Shown: positions 1-5,923 of the stretch, piece after piece
Layout of the letters: each line of letters begins with the position of its first letter
Numbering within the stretch: position 1 is the first letter of the stretch
Source of the DNA: Pseudomonadota bacterium
GTDB lineage: Bacteria; Desulfobacterota; DSM-4660; Desulfatiglandales; B25-G16
DNA length: 6,586 nt
Assembly: GCA_030633645.1 (NCBI GenBank)
Contig: DAOVRY010000048.1
Span: 1-6,586 of the forward strand
Direction: 5' to 3'
Made by a program: the position numbers and the translations under genes
The notes under the pieces: model-generated
Told to the model about the DNA's origin: nothing
What the model saw: the letters and a program-made list of their open reading frames with translations, nothing else
Database searches by the model: none

Positions 1-243
1 ACGGTCGGATTGTTAACAAAGGTCTCTGATTTCTTGAGGGCCGAAATTGGCTCAAACGAAAAGATGGAAAACATCATAATTATAACACAACTACCCATGC
101 CTGCTGGAACGTACGCTGCCCAGGCAATAAGTATGCTTTCAGATAACACGGCTGATTGTATCCTGAACGTAAAAGAACCCTCATGGATCGATAGACTCAA
201 AGACTGGATCGGCACTAAGCTGGGAAAGATTGTTAGAAAATAG
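1..243 (+). CDS. C-terminal part of an unrecognised protein (5' end outside window)
   Basis: The frame is open from the first base and ends at a TAG at 241-243, giving about 80 residues. A TTG at 10 could serve as a start, but no Shine-Dalgarno sequence precedes it in the window, so I read this as the 3' end of a longer gene. The visible part has a hydrophobic beta-strand-like segment (NIIIITQLPMPAG), a small-residue stretch (TYAAQAISML) and a tryptophan-containing amphipathic, lysine-rich C-terminus (SWIDRLKDWIGTKLGKIVRK). I do not recognise the family and assign no function. It lies about 155 nt upstream of the promoter of the next operon and on the same strand, so it probably belongs to a separate upstream transcription unit. 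Coding status is supported only by the open frame and plausible amino-acid composition. Confidence 0.5.
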   Translation, partial: TVGLLTKVSDFLRAEIGSNEKMENIIIITQLPMPAGTYAAQAISMLSDNTADCILNVKEPSWIDRLKDWIGTKLGKIVRK

Positions 244-306
244 GATGCCTTCTCATCCGGGGTTTCTCTAATCTGGTCTGAATTATGCTGTCTACGCGAA
301 AATCGA

Positions 307-333
307 CTTGGAGCGGCAGAACTTGCTCCCAAG
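307..333 (+). other. Imperfect hairpin downstream of the first gene
   Basis: CTTGGAGC (307-314) can pair with GCTCCCAAG (325-333), giving an 8-bp stem with one bulged C and a 10-nt loop. No T tract follows, so this is not a typical intrinsic terminator; it may only mark the 3' end of the upstream transcript. The rest of 244-397 shows nothing else I can name, apart from a weak CCTGA/TCAGG pairing at 358-377. Confidence 0.3.
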
Positions 334-397
334 CGGATTGAGCGGGTAGAGGAAAAGCCTGACCAAAGTTGCTCAGGAAACTCTAGGATTTTATCCC

Positions 398-426
398 TTG
401 ACATCGCCGAAGCCTTTCAATATATT
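398..426 (+). promoter_or_regulatory. Sigma70-type promoter for the reductase operon
   Basis: A perfect -35 box TTGACA (398-403) is followed after exactly 17 nt by TATATT (421-426), which matches the -10 consensus TATAAT in five of six positions. The expected transcription start is near 432-433. No other promoter of this quality was noticed upstream of the gene at 795, so this is the likely promoter of the four-gene operon. It implies an unusually long 5' leader of about 360 nt. Confidence 0.65.
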
Positions 427-432
427 CGGTTT

Positions 433-455
433 GTCTTGTATACTGTATACAGGAC
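433..455 (+). promoter_or_regulatory. Operator-like perfect dyad at the transcription start
   Basis: TGTATAC (437-443) and GTATACA (445-451) form a perfect 7+7 inverted repeat around one T at 444. The dyad extends outward to 433 and 455 with a single mismatched pair (436/452). It begins at the predicted transcription start, so a bound protein would block initiation or promoter escape. An odd-centred dyad of this form resembles sites of dimeric helix-turn-helix repressors such as the GntR/FadR family, but no regulator gene lies in the window and the family assignment is a guess. Confidence 0.5.
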
Positions 456-473
456 TTAGTTTGCTTCGCTCCC

Positions 474-506
474 GCCCGCCTCGCCTGAGCGAGAGCGATG
501 GCGGGC
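474..506 (+). repeat. GC-rich hairpin in the operon leader
   Basis: GCCCGCC (474-480) pairs with GGCGGGC (500-506), and the stem continues inward as TCGC (481-484) with GCGA (495-498) after one bulged T (499). The result is about 11 bp of very GC-rich stem in a region otherwise moderate in GC. It abuts the octamer-array element starting at 511. It may be a dispersed extragenic palindrome; no T tract follows it. Confidence 0.55.
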
Positions 507-510
507 AGGC

Positions 511-542
511 ACAATTGGAATGTTGGAACAATGGAATAATGG
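511..542 (+). repeat. Left array of degenerate 8-nt repeats (element 1)
   Basis: Four consecutive 8-nt units all end in TGG: ACAATTGG, AATGTTGG, AACAATGG and AATAATGG. The consensus is AAYNNTGG. This array is matched by an inverted copy at 648-684. Confidence 0.7.
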
Positions 543-647
543 GCTCGGGGAAACTGGAACAGTGATTATTGGGAAAACCCTGTGGACAAGGAAGCTAATA
601 AGCGAGAGGCTTCCTTATAAAATCATCCCCGGTAACGACGGGGGTTT
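543..647 (+). other. Structured spacer inside element 1
   Basis: The roughly 105 nt between the two octamer arrays hold successive hairpins on the leader strand. GGG-AAAA-CCC lies at 571-580. A perfect 8-bp stem is formed by AAGGAAGC (588-595) and GCTTCCTT (609-616). CCCCG (627-631) pairs with CGGGG (639-643) and is followed by TTT at 645-647. The last could act as a weak intrinsic terminator or attenuator in the leader of the downstream operon, but the T tract is very short. I see no credible protein here; an 85-codon frame over 520-777 translates the repeats. Confidence 0.4.
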
Positions 648-684
648 CCACATTCCAACATTCCATTATTCCATTATTCCATGT
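648..684 (-). repeat. Right array of degenerate 8-nt repeats, inverted (element 1)
   Basis: On the plus strand the array reads CCACATT, CCAACATT, CCATTATT, CCATTATT, CCATGT. Read on the minus strand the units become AATAATGG, AATAATGG and AATGTTGG, the same family as 511-542 in opposite orientation. The two arrays can pair to form a long imperfect stem enclosing 543-647. Positions 685-780 to its right show only the ribosome-binding region of the next gene. Confidence 0.7.
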
Positions 685-794
685 GCGAGGCAATACACAA
701 CAGCTTCAAAAAACTCTTTTAGTTTTCCTGCTCACGGCGGGATCAAATTTCCGATATATTCAATTATCTTGACTTAAAAAAGGAGGCCAAAGAG

Positions 795-2777
795 ATGGGT
801 AAGTTATTGTTTGAATGGGATTATTCATCATACCCAGGGGCACAAAAGTATCCTCACCTATTTAAGCCAATCCAGTTAGGCAATCTCACTATCCCTAACC
901 GGATAAAGTATGCCGCCACTGAAGACAATCTAAACGGCAGAGATGGTTTTGTTACCGATGCAGGCGTTGGCTACTTACGGGAAAGAGCAAAAGGTGTTGT
1001 GGGTGGCCTGTGCGTTATGCAGGGTGTGTACATGGATGAGAAACGACAAGGTCAGGGATATGTAGGACAGGCCGCTGCCTGGGATGATAAATTTATCCCT
1101 GGCCTAAAAAGGCTCGCTGATGGCATTCATGAACAAAAGGCTATAGCTGGCTGCCAGTTAATGCATTGCGGCCGTGTGGGTGGCATTGAGACCGAGTACT
1201 GCCAGGGTCCTTCACCTGTTCCTCAGCGTTTGAGAATCTTCAGGCCAGTCGAAGTGATGACCAAGGCAGACATAAAACAGTGCCTTAAGGAACACATCGA
1301 GGCCACCGAACGATTGCTCAAAGCGGGGTTTGACTACGTGGAGATTTCTGGGATTGTCGGTTATCTGCTTTCCAATTTCGTCTCCAGCTATGCTAACAGG
1401 CGGACCGATGAGTATGGCGGGGATATACGGGGAAGGATGAGATTTGTTGTGGAATGTATCCAGGAGGTTAAGAAATTATGCGGCGACGTCCCCGTGGGCA
1501 TCAGGCTTTGTGCAGAAGAACTCCTCGATGACGTGGGCGGAAATACCCCAGAAGAATCGATGATCACCTATGAAATGGCTGAAGAGGCGGGCGCGGATGT
1601 CATGAGTGTTACGGCCGGATGGCAGGAGTCGATCTACCCTGTGATCAGCAGAGACATTCCCATGGGCAACTGGCTTCATTTGGCTGAGCGAGCCAAACAG
1701 CATCTCAAGATACCTGTGTCTATGGCATACAGGCTTTTTACCCCAGATTTACCGAACAAGGCTATTGGAGAGGGGAAACTGGATATCTGGGAAATGTGTC
1801 GACCGATGATTGCTGATCCACTGATGCCCAAAAAGGTCCTGGAAGGCACTGAGGACGAGATAAGGCCTTGCGTTGCATGCAATGTCTGTCTGGCACGGCT
1901 TTTCCGCGATGCACCCATGACCTGCTACATCAATCCGGTGTGCGCCCATGAATGGGACCCAAAGTATGAGATCAAAGCGGCGGAGATGGAAAAGAATATT
2001 ATGATTGTTGGTGCTGGCCCTGCTGGCATGGAGTGTGCCTGGGTTGCTGCAGAGAGAGGCCACGAGGTCCACGTGTACGATAAAAGAGATGAATTGGGTG
2101 GATCCATTATCGAGGCTTCTAAGGCACCCTATGGGGACGACGAGCTTTACGGGCACATAACATTTACAAAGGCTAAGGCGGAGAAAGCAGGTGTTGAATT
2201 CCATTTAGGCACCGAGGTAACCCCTGAACTAATCGAGGAAGAAATGCCAGACACCGTTGTCTTGGCAACAGGGCCCAAGTACGTGAAAGGCACAGCCCCC
2301 GGTTTTGGTCGGGAAAATGTTGTATCCGTATTGGATGTGCTGAATGGGAAAGCCCAGGTTGGCGATAATGTCGTGGTATGGGGAAACCTGAAGCCAGGCA
2401 TTGGGGTTGCCCTGTTCTTGGCCAAACAGGGGAAAAAGGTCACCATTGTAGGAAAAGAAAAGAAGTTGGGAAAGGATATTAATCCCTCTTTCCTATGGCG
2501 ATATGTCGGCTATCTCAGGCAAAACAAGGTCACAGCCTATAACGATTGTGATATTGAGGAAATTACCGATGATGGGGTGATTGTTATGACTTACGATGGC
2601 TACAGGATCCCGGTCAAGGCAGACACGGTGATTTCTTCAGAGAGAGAGGCAAACACTATCTTGAAGGATGTCGTTCAGGAAAACAGCATCGAACTCTTTG
2701 TAATTGGTGACGCACTGGTACCTCGGAATCTATCAAGTGCGGTTCATGATGGTTATCGAATAGGTATTCGGATCTAA
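795..2777 (+). CDS. FMN/[4Fe-4S]/FAD reductase of the 2,4-dienoyl-CoA reductase (old yellow enzyme) family
   Basis: This 660-aa cytoplasmic flavoprotein has an N-terminal old-yellow-enzyme TIM barrel (about residues 20-350), a [4Fe-4S] cysteine group (C359, C362, C365, C377), and a C-terminal FAD/NAD-type domain with GAGPAGME (406-413) and VIGDA (636-640). This is the layout of FadH, bile-acid BaiCD/BaiH, trimethylamine dehydrogenase and 2-naphthoyl-CoA reductase. Such enzymes reduce an activated C=C bond using flavin electrons. Y190 in GYLLSNF matches FadH Tyr166, but FadH His252 is replaced by Q277 (GWQE instead of GWHE). Cysteine spacing CxxCxxC is that of trimethylamine dehydrogenase; FadH has CxxCxxxC. 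The second nucleotide site (about 526-555, VVWGNLKPGIG) lacks the usual GxGxxG, so direct NAD(P)H use is uncertain. AGGAGG at 781-786 fixes the start. It is the first gene of the operon. The substrate is unknown; a CoA thioester is my guess. Confidence 0.9.
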   Translation: MGKLLFEWDYSSYPGAQKYPHLFKPIQLGNLTIPNRIKYAATEDNLNGRDGFVTDAGVGYLRERAKGVVGGLCVMQGVYMDEKRQGQGYVGQAAAWDDKFIPGLKRLADGIHEQKAIAGCQLMHCGRVGGIETEYCQGPSPVPQRLRIFRPVEVMTKADIKQCLKEHIEATERLLKAGFDYVEISGIVGYLLSNFVSSYANRRTDEYGGDIRGRMRFVVECIQEVKKLCGDVPVGIRLCAEELLDDVGGNTPEESMITYEMAEEAGADVMSVTAGWQESIYPVISRDIPMGNWLHLAERAKQHLKIPVSMAYRLFTPDLPNKAIGEGKLDIWEMCRPMIADPLMPKKVLEGTEDEIRPCVACNVCLARLFRDAPMTCYINPVCAHEWDPKYEIKAAEMEKNIMIVGAGPAGMECAWVAAERGHEVHVYDKRDELGGSIIEASKAPYGDDELYGHITFTKAKAEKAGVEFHLGTEVTPELIEEEMPDTVVLATGPKYVKGTAPGFGRENVVSVLDVLNGKAQVGDNVVVWGNLKPGIGVALFLAKQGKKVTIVGKEKKLGKDINPSFLWRYVGYLRQNKVTAYNDCDIEEITDDGVIVMTYDGYRIPVKADTVISSEREANTILKDVVQENSIELFVIGDALVPRNLSSAVHDGYRIGIRI

Positions 2778-2790
2778 AAGGAGGTTAAAA

Positions 2791-3324
2791 ATGGCAGTTG
2801 ACCCAGAAAAGGAAATAAGCAGCTTGTGGAAGGCCTTGCAAGGTTCACAGGGAGCAACCAGGAGAACGTTTTATCAAATGCGGGAGGCAGCGATTGAGTT
2901 TGCAGGCCCTGATGCAGACCCCTTTGATATCGGTGTTAAGGCCTGGGAGATCATTGGTAAAGACACAGGTAAATCCTATCTCCCGCGCATGAATCTGCTT
3001 AAGGGCGAAGATGGCCTCATGATGAATGTGGCCAGAGCCTATCAAGGATTGGCGGCAACCAACGGGGCGGTTGTAAAAATTGAAAAGGGTGAAGGCCCCA
3101 ATGAAATTTTTATTAAATGGGAGCGATGTCCCTGGCCTACCTCTGCTAAGGAATTCGGTGCTTCTATGAAGGAGGATCTTTTAGGCTGCGACAAATATCT
3201 TGAAGCATTTCTTGACGAGGTGAATGAGTTCCTGGGCACAAATTTGAAGATAGAAACCCAAAAGGCCATCCCCAGTGGTGATGGAGTCTGTCTCAGGAGA
3301 CTATACAAATCAGAAGATAAGTAA
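2791..3324 (+). CDS. Conserved-looking protein of unknown function with three cysteines
   Basis: This 177-aa soluble protein starts at an ATG 6 nt after AAGGAGG (2778-2784), 13 nt after the reductase gene. I do not recognise it with certainty. Its C-terminal half has an ERCPW motif (C113), a GCD motif (C133), and a closing GDGVCLRRLYK segment (C167). That order, CP-W, then Cys, then Gly-Asp-x-x-Cys near the end, recalls the family named for L-2-amino-thiazoline-4-carboxylic acid hydrolase and the 4-vinyl-reductase-like (V4R) domains. The resemblance is from memory of the pattern only. The N-terminal half is helical and charged, without a signal peptide or membrane segment. Its place between a flavin reductase and a ferredoxin suggests an accessory, substrate-binding or iron-sulfur role, which is inference. 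Confidence 0.75.
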   Translation: MAVDPEKEISSLWKALQGSQGATRRTFYQMREAAIEFAGPDADPFDIGVKAWEIIGKDTGKSYLPRMNLLKGEDGLMMNVARAYQGLAATNGAVVKIEKGEGPNEIFIKWERCPWPTSAKEFGASMKEDLLGCDKYLEAFLDEVNEFLGTNLKIETQKAIPSGDGVCLRRLYKSEDK

Positions 3325-3337
3325 GAGGAGGAGTACT

Positions 3338-3544
3338 ATGGCTGCTCAGGTAGATCCAGAAAAATGCACGAAGTGTGGAGGAATAACACAACCTCTCTGC
3401 GTAGAGGTGTGTCCGGATGAGGCTATCAGGGTTCAGGATGATAGGATTGTGGTCACAGAATTCTTGTGTGAAGACTGCAATGAATGCGGCTACATATGCC
3501 CGGATCATGCTATTTCCATTCCACTTGAATTGGTCACTTTTTAA
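3338..3544 (+). CDS. Small 2[4Fe-4S] ferredoxin
   Basis: The 68-aa product carries two cysteine groups: C10-x2-C13-x7-C21-x3-C25-P and the canonical C44-x2-C47-x2-C50-x3-C54-P. It should hold two [4Fe-4S] clusters and shuttle single electrons in the cytoplasm. The first group has seven residues between its second and third cysteines where bacterial ferredoxins normally have two; similar insertions occur in ferredoxin-like subunits such as AprB, where they tune potential or partner binding. The start chosen is the ATG at 3338, 6 nt after AGGAGG (3326-3331). An in-frame ATG at 3275 lies inside the preceding gene and lacks this site. Position in the operon suggests it supplies electrons to, or accepts them from, the reductase at 795-2777 (inference). 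Confidence 0.9.
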   Translation: MAAQVDPEKCTKCGGITQPLCVEVCPDEAIRVQDDRIVVTEFLCEDCNECGYICPDHAISIPLELVTF

Positions 3545-3563
3545 TTGCGCTGTGGAGGGAGCC

Positions 3564-3983
3564 ATGAAAGTAAATAAGATAGATCACATATGTATTGCAG
3601 TAAAAAACCTGGATGAAGCTCGCAAGATTTGGGAACCCATCCTGGGGAAACCAGAACCTGATGATCCCTATGTTGATGAACCGGAAAAAATCCGGGTGGC
3701 ACGGTATTGGCTGGGTGAAGTAGGCTTTGAACTAATGGAATCGACTACCCCGGATGGGGATGTAGCCAAATTTATCGACCGGCATGGTGAAGGTATCATG
3801 CTTCTCAGTTTCAATGTGGACAACACCAGAGAGGCCATGGATGACCTGAAAGGCAAGGATTATCCCTTTATTGGAGGAGCCAGACCCTTCAGAGATTGTG
3901 AATTTGCCTTTATCCATCCCAAGGCAGTTAATGGCGTTCTCCTTGAACTGATCGATTATAAATGGGATGAGTTGAAGAAATAG
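3564..3983 (+). CDS. VOC-fold protein resembling methylmalonyl-CoA epimerase, metal site incomplete
   Basis: The 139-aa product has two glyoxalase/VOC beta-alpha modules: IDHICIAVKNLDEARKIW (6-23) opens the first and GEGIMLLSFNVDN (75-87) the second. Overall wording, including FIDRHGEGI and a final HPKAVNGVLLELI, follows methylmalonyl-CoA epimerase. That enzyme binds a divalent metal with His, Gln, His and Glu. Here H8 and E128 are kept, but the GEGIHH segment reads GEGIML (M79, L80), and the expected Gln near residues 41-45 (EKIRV) is missing. Normal epimerase activity is therefore doubtful; it may bind a CoA thioester or cofactor without metal, or catalyse something else. The ATG at 3564 follows GGAGG (3554-3558). 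An earlier in-frame ATG at 3417 would overlap the ferredoxin gene and is rejected. It is the last gene of the operon. Confidence 0.85.
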   Translation: MKVNKIDHICIAVKNLDEARKIWEPILGKPEPDDPYVDEPEKIRVARYWLGEVGFELMESTTPDGDVAKFIDRHGEGIMLLSFNVDNTREAMDDLKGKDYPFIGGARPFRDCEFAFIHPKAVNGVLLELIDYKWDELKK

Positions 3984-3991
3984 TTTAACTA

Positions 3992-4019
3992 GTTGCTTGT
4001 TGCTCGTTGCTGGTTACCC
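3992..4019 (-). repeat. Left array of degenerate 7-nt repeats (element 2)
   Basis: Read on the minus strand from 4019 to 3992, four exact-length heptamers follow each other: GGGTAAC, CAGCAAC, GAGCAAC, AAGCAAC, with consensus NNGYAAC. The array begins 9 nt after the stop codon of the VOC gene and is matched by an inverted array at 4132-4166. Confidence 0.75.
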
Positions 4020-4131
4020 GTTTAAATTGAGTTTAAACCAAAAGTTCCATTGGCTTTATTTATTTCATCAGTTGCAGCGGACTAAGCGCTAAACGATTAC
4101 AATTACCCTGCATATTCTTTGAGTTTATTAC
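4020..4131. other. Spacer of element 2 in the convergent intergenic gap
   Basis: About 110 AT-rich nt lie between the two heptamer arrays. The only structure noticed is the palindrome GTTTAAA (4020-4026) / TTTAAAC (4032-4038) with a 5-nt loop. No open frame, promoter or GC-rich terminator hairpin was seen, although two transcription units converge here. The array stem itself may serve as a two-way transcription end. Confidence 0.4.
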
Positions 4132-4166
4132 GAGTAACAAGGAACCAGCAACAAGTAACAAGTAAA
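4132..4166 (+). repeat. Right array of degenerate 7-nt repeats, inverted to the left array (element 2)
   Basis: Five consecutive heptamers read GAGTAAC, AAGGAAC, CAGCAAC, AAGTAAC, AAGTAAA. Positions 4143-4166 match the reverse complement of 3992-4015 at 20 of 24 bases, and three of the four differences are transitions. The array ends 2 nt from the stop codon (4169-4171) of the convergent minus-strand gene. Confidence 0.75.
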
Positions 4167-4168
4167 GA

Positions 4169-5923
4169 TCATTCATCTTTGTTGTCTTGCCCCTCTTGCG
4201 CCAAACGGAGTTCCAAATCACAGCACAGGCACCGCTTTGCCTCCTTTATTGCCTGATCCTCAGTAAAGCCGAGTTCAACCTCACTGAACCCATCATGTCG
4301 TTCTGAAAGGGGTGTAGTAGGCATCTCTTCCCTTTTCAGGTCTGCAAATCCCTCCTCCCGTTTACCGGCATAGGATTCAACGGAAGGCCTCTGGGCAAGG
4401 GTTTCCTCGATCAGTCCATCGCCTCCCAAGAATCGATCGATTGAGCTTGCAGCCCTTCGCCCTGCGGCAATCGCATCGATTATGGTACCCGGTGCCTGAG
4501 CTACATCACCACCAGCAAAAATACGTGGCATATCTGTCTGCTGGGTTTTCTCATCAATCACCATCAGACCCTTTTCCACCCTTAAAAGTTCTTTATCATC
4601 CACAAAGGAAAAATCAGGAGCCTGTCCTATAGCGAGGATAACTTGATCAGCCGCAACTGTTTCCTTTATGGTAGCAAAGGTTGGGCAAAAATTACCTTGG
4701 CTATCAAAGACCGATGTACACCTAACAAGCTCTATTCCGGTGATCTTCCCATGATCCTGCAGGATCCTCTGGGGACCCCAGGAGGGCATGATTTTGACAC
4801 CTTCCTGAATGGCATCCTCAATTTCCCATGGGTTGGCTGGCATCTCCTCCCTACATTCCAAGCAGGCCAGTGTTACCTCTTTGGCCCCAAGACGGAGGGC
4901 GCTGAGCGCCACATCGATGGCCACACTCCCACCCCCGACTACCAGTACCTTATCTTTCAGTGCAACCTCTTTACCCTCATTTACTGCACGCAGGAAATCG
5001 AGTCCCCAGAACACATCATCAAGGTTGGCCCCTTCCAAGTCTATCTTCTTACTGAGCTGGGCACCCACTGCCAGGAATACGGCTTCGTACCCATCGGCCT
5101 CTAGCTGGCTTAAGCTGAAATCTCTTCCCAGCTTCTTTTCAGTCTGTAACTCGACCCCGAGCTCCAGGATCTGTTTGATTTCCTTGTCCACCACCTCCCT
5201 GGGCAAACGGTAATCCGGGATACCAAATCGCATCATCCCCCCTGGCTCGGGTCTCTCTTCAAAAACAGTGACCTGATGCCCCTTCTTTCGCAGATAAAAG
5301 GCCGCTGTCAGGCCGGCAGGACCGGCCCCGACAATAGCAACCCTGTGGCCTGTATCTTTTGCTACCTCTGATATCCGCTCACCTATATTACCTGCATTAT
5401 CTGCAACGTATCGCTTGAGGGCACATATGGCGATGGGCTGATTGAAAACATCCCCACGCCTGCACACATCTTCGCAGGGATGGGTACAGACACGGCCCAA
5501 AATACCGGGAAACGGCACCTTTTCCCGAATTAAGGCATAGGCCTCATTTACTTTTCCCTCTGCTATAAGCCTTAGGTATCCTGGTATATCTATCCTTGCC
5601 GGGCAGGCATCAATACAGGGAGCACCATCTGGAACAAACTCAGGGGGAGACAGTGAGCGGAGCGGTCGTATGATATCAAGGATCCCTATTCCATTCGGAC
5701 ACACCCCCTCACATCTACCGCAGGTAGTACAAGACCATGGAAAGGGGGAGTTGGCGATCTCATCTATTAAGCCAAGCTCTACATGCCTCAAGATCCTCCT
5801 GATATTAAACCCATCTACACCGGTGATAGGACACGCAGAGCTACAAAGCCCGCACTGCTCACAGGCCCGAAACATGTTCACATCATCAACAATTTTCTCA
5901 GCGAGTCCTGTTATACTGTCCAT
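4169..5923 (-). CDS. HdrC-like ferredoxin domain fused to a GltD-like FAD/NAD(P)H oxidoreductase
   Basis: This 584-aa cytoplasmic protein starts with an HdrC-type pair of [4Fe-4S] motifs, C21-x2-C24-x2-C27-x3-CP and C65-x2-C68-x2-C71-x3-CP. It continues as the small subunit of glutamate synthase/dihydropyrimidine dehydrogenase type: cysteines C103, C107, C146, C150 and C154 (CTHPCEDVC) for further clusters, FAD motif GAGPAGL (199-205), nucleotide site VVGGGSVAIDVA (328-339), FAD-closing AGGDV (470-474), and a C-terminal RCLCCD (563-568). GltD-like domains pass electrons between NAD(P)H and iron-sulfur clusters. Fused to HdrC and downstream of mvhD, it probably connects NAD(P)H to an HdrA/MvhD electron-transfer complex. 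There is no sign of a GltB partner, so glutamate synthase is unlikely. The start at 5923 follows a modest AAGGG site abutting the heptamer repeats. The choice of NADH or NADPH is not clear. Confidence 0.9.
   Translation of the reverse strand: MDSITGLAEKIVDDVNMFRACEQCGLCSSACPITGVDGFNIRRILRHVELGLIDEIANSPFPWSCTTCGRCEGVCPNGIGILDIIRPLRSLSPPEFVPDGAPCIDACPARIDIPGYLRLIAEGKVNEAYALIREKVPFPGILGRVCTHPCEDVCRRGDVFNQPIAICALKRYVADNAGNIGERISEVAKDTGHRVAIVGAGPAGLTAAFYLRKKGHQVTVFEERPEPGGMMRFGIPDYRLPREVVDKEIKQILELGVELQTEKKLGRDFSLSQLEADGYEAVFLAVGAQLSKKIDLEGANLDDVFWGLDFLRAVNEGKEVALKDKVLVVGGGSVAIDVALSALRLGAKEVTLACLECREEMPANPWEIEDAIQEGVKIMPSWGPQRILQDHGKITGIELVRCTSVFDSQGNFCPTFATIKETVAADQVILAIGQAPDFSFVDDKELLRVEKGLMVIDEKTQQTDMPRIFAGGDVAQAPGTIIDAIAAGRRAASSIDRFLGGDGLIEETLAQRPSVESYAGKREEGFADLKREEMPTTPLSERHDGFSEVELGFTEDQAIKEAKRCLCCDLELRLAQEGQDNKDE

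Noticed and set aside
520..777. 85-codon plus-strand open frame upstream of the reductase gene
   Set aside because: It is a translation of the octamer arrays and hairpins, has no ribosome-binding site, and its product matches no fold I know.
1749..2204. 151-codon minus-strand open frame inside the reductase gene
   Set aside because: It lies entirely antisense to a gene with clear domain motifs and its translation is cysteine/serine-rich with no family features.
2791..3367. Shared VDPEK near the N-termini of the 177-aa protein and the ferredoxin, hinting at duplication
   Set aside because: The similarity covers five residues only and nothing beyond it aligns; chance or a common translation-initiation bias is enough.
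3417..3563. Upstream in-frame ATG extending the VOC protein by 49 residues
   Set aside because: The extension overlaps the ferredoxin gene in another frame, and the ATG at 3564 has its own GGAGG site and fits the family's N-terminus.
4643..5104. 153-codon plus-strand open frame antisense to the HdrC-GltD gene
   Set aside because: It is opposite a gene with full-length cofactor motifs and has no supporting start signals or recognisable domains.
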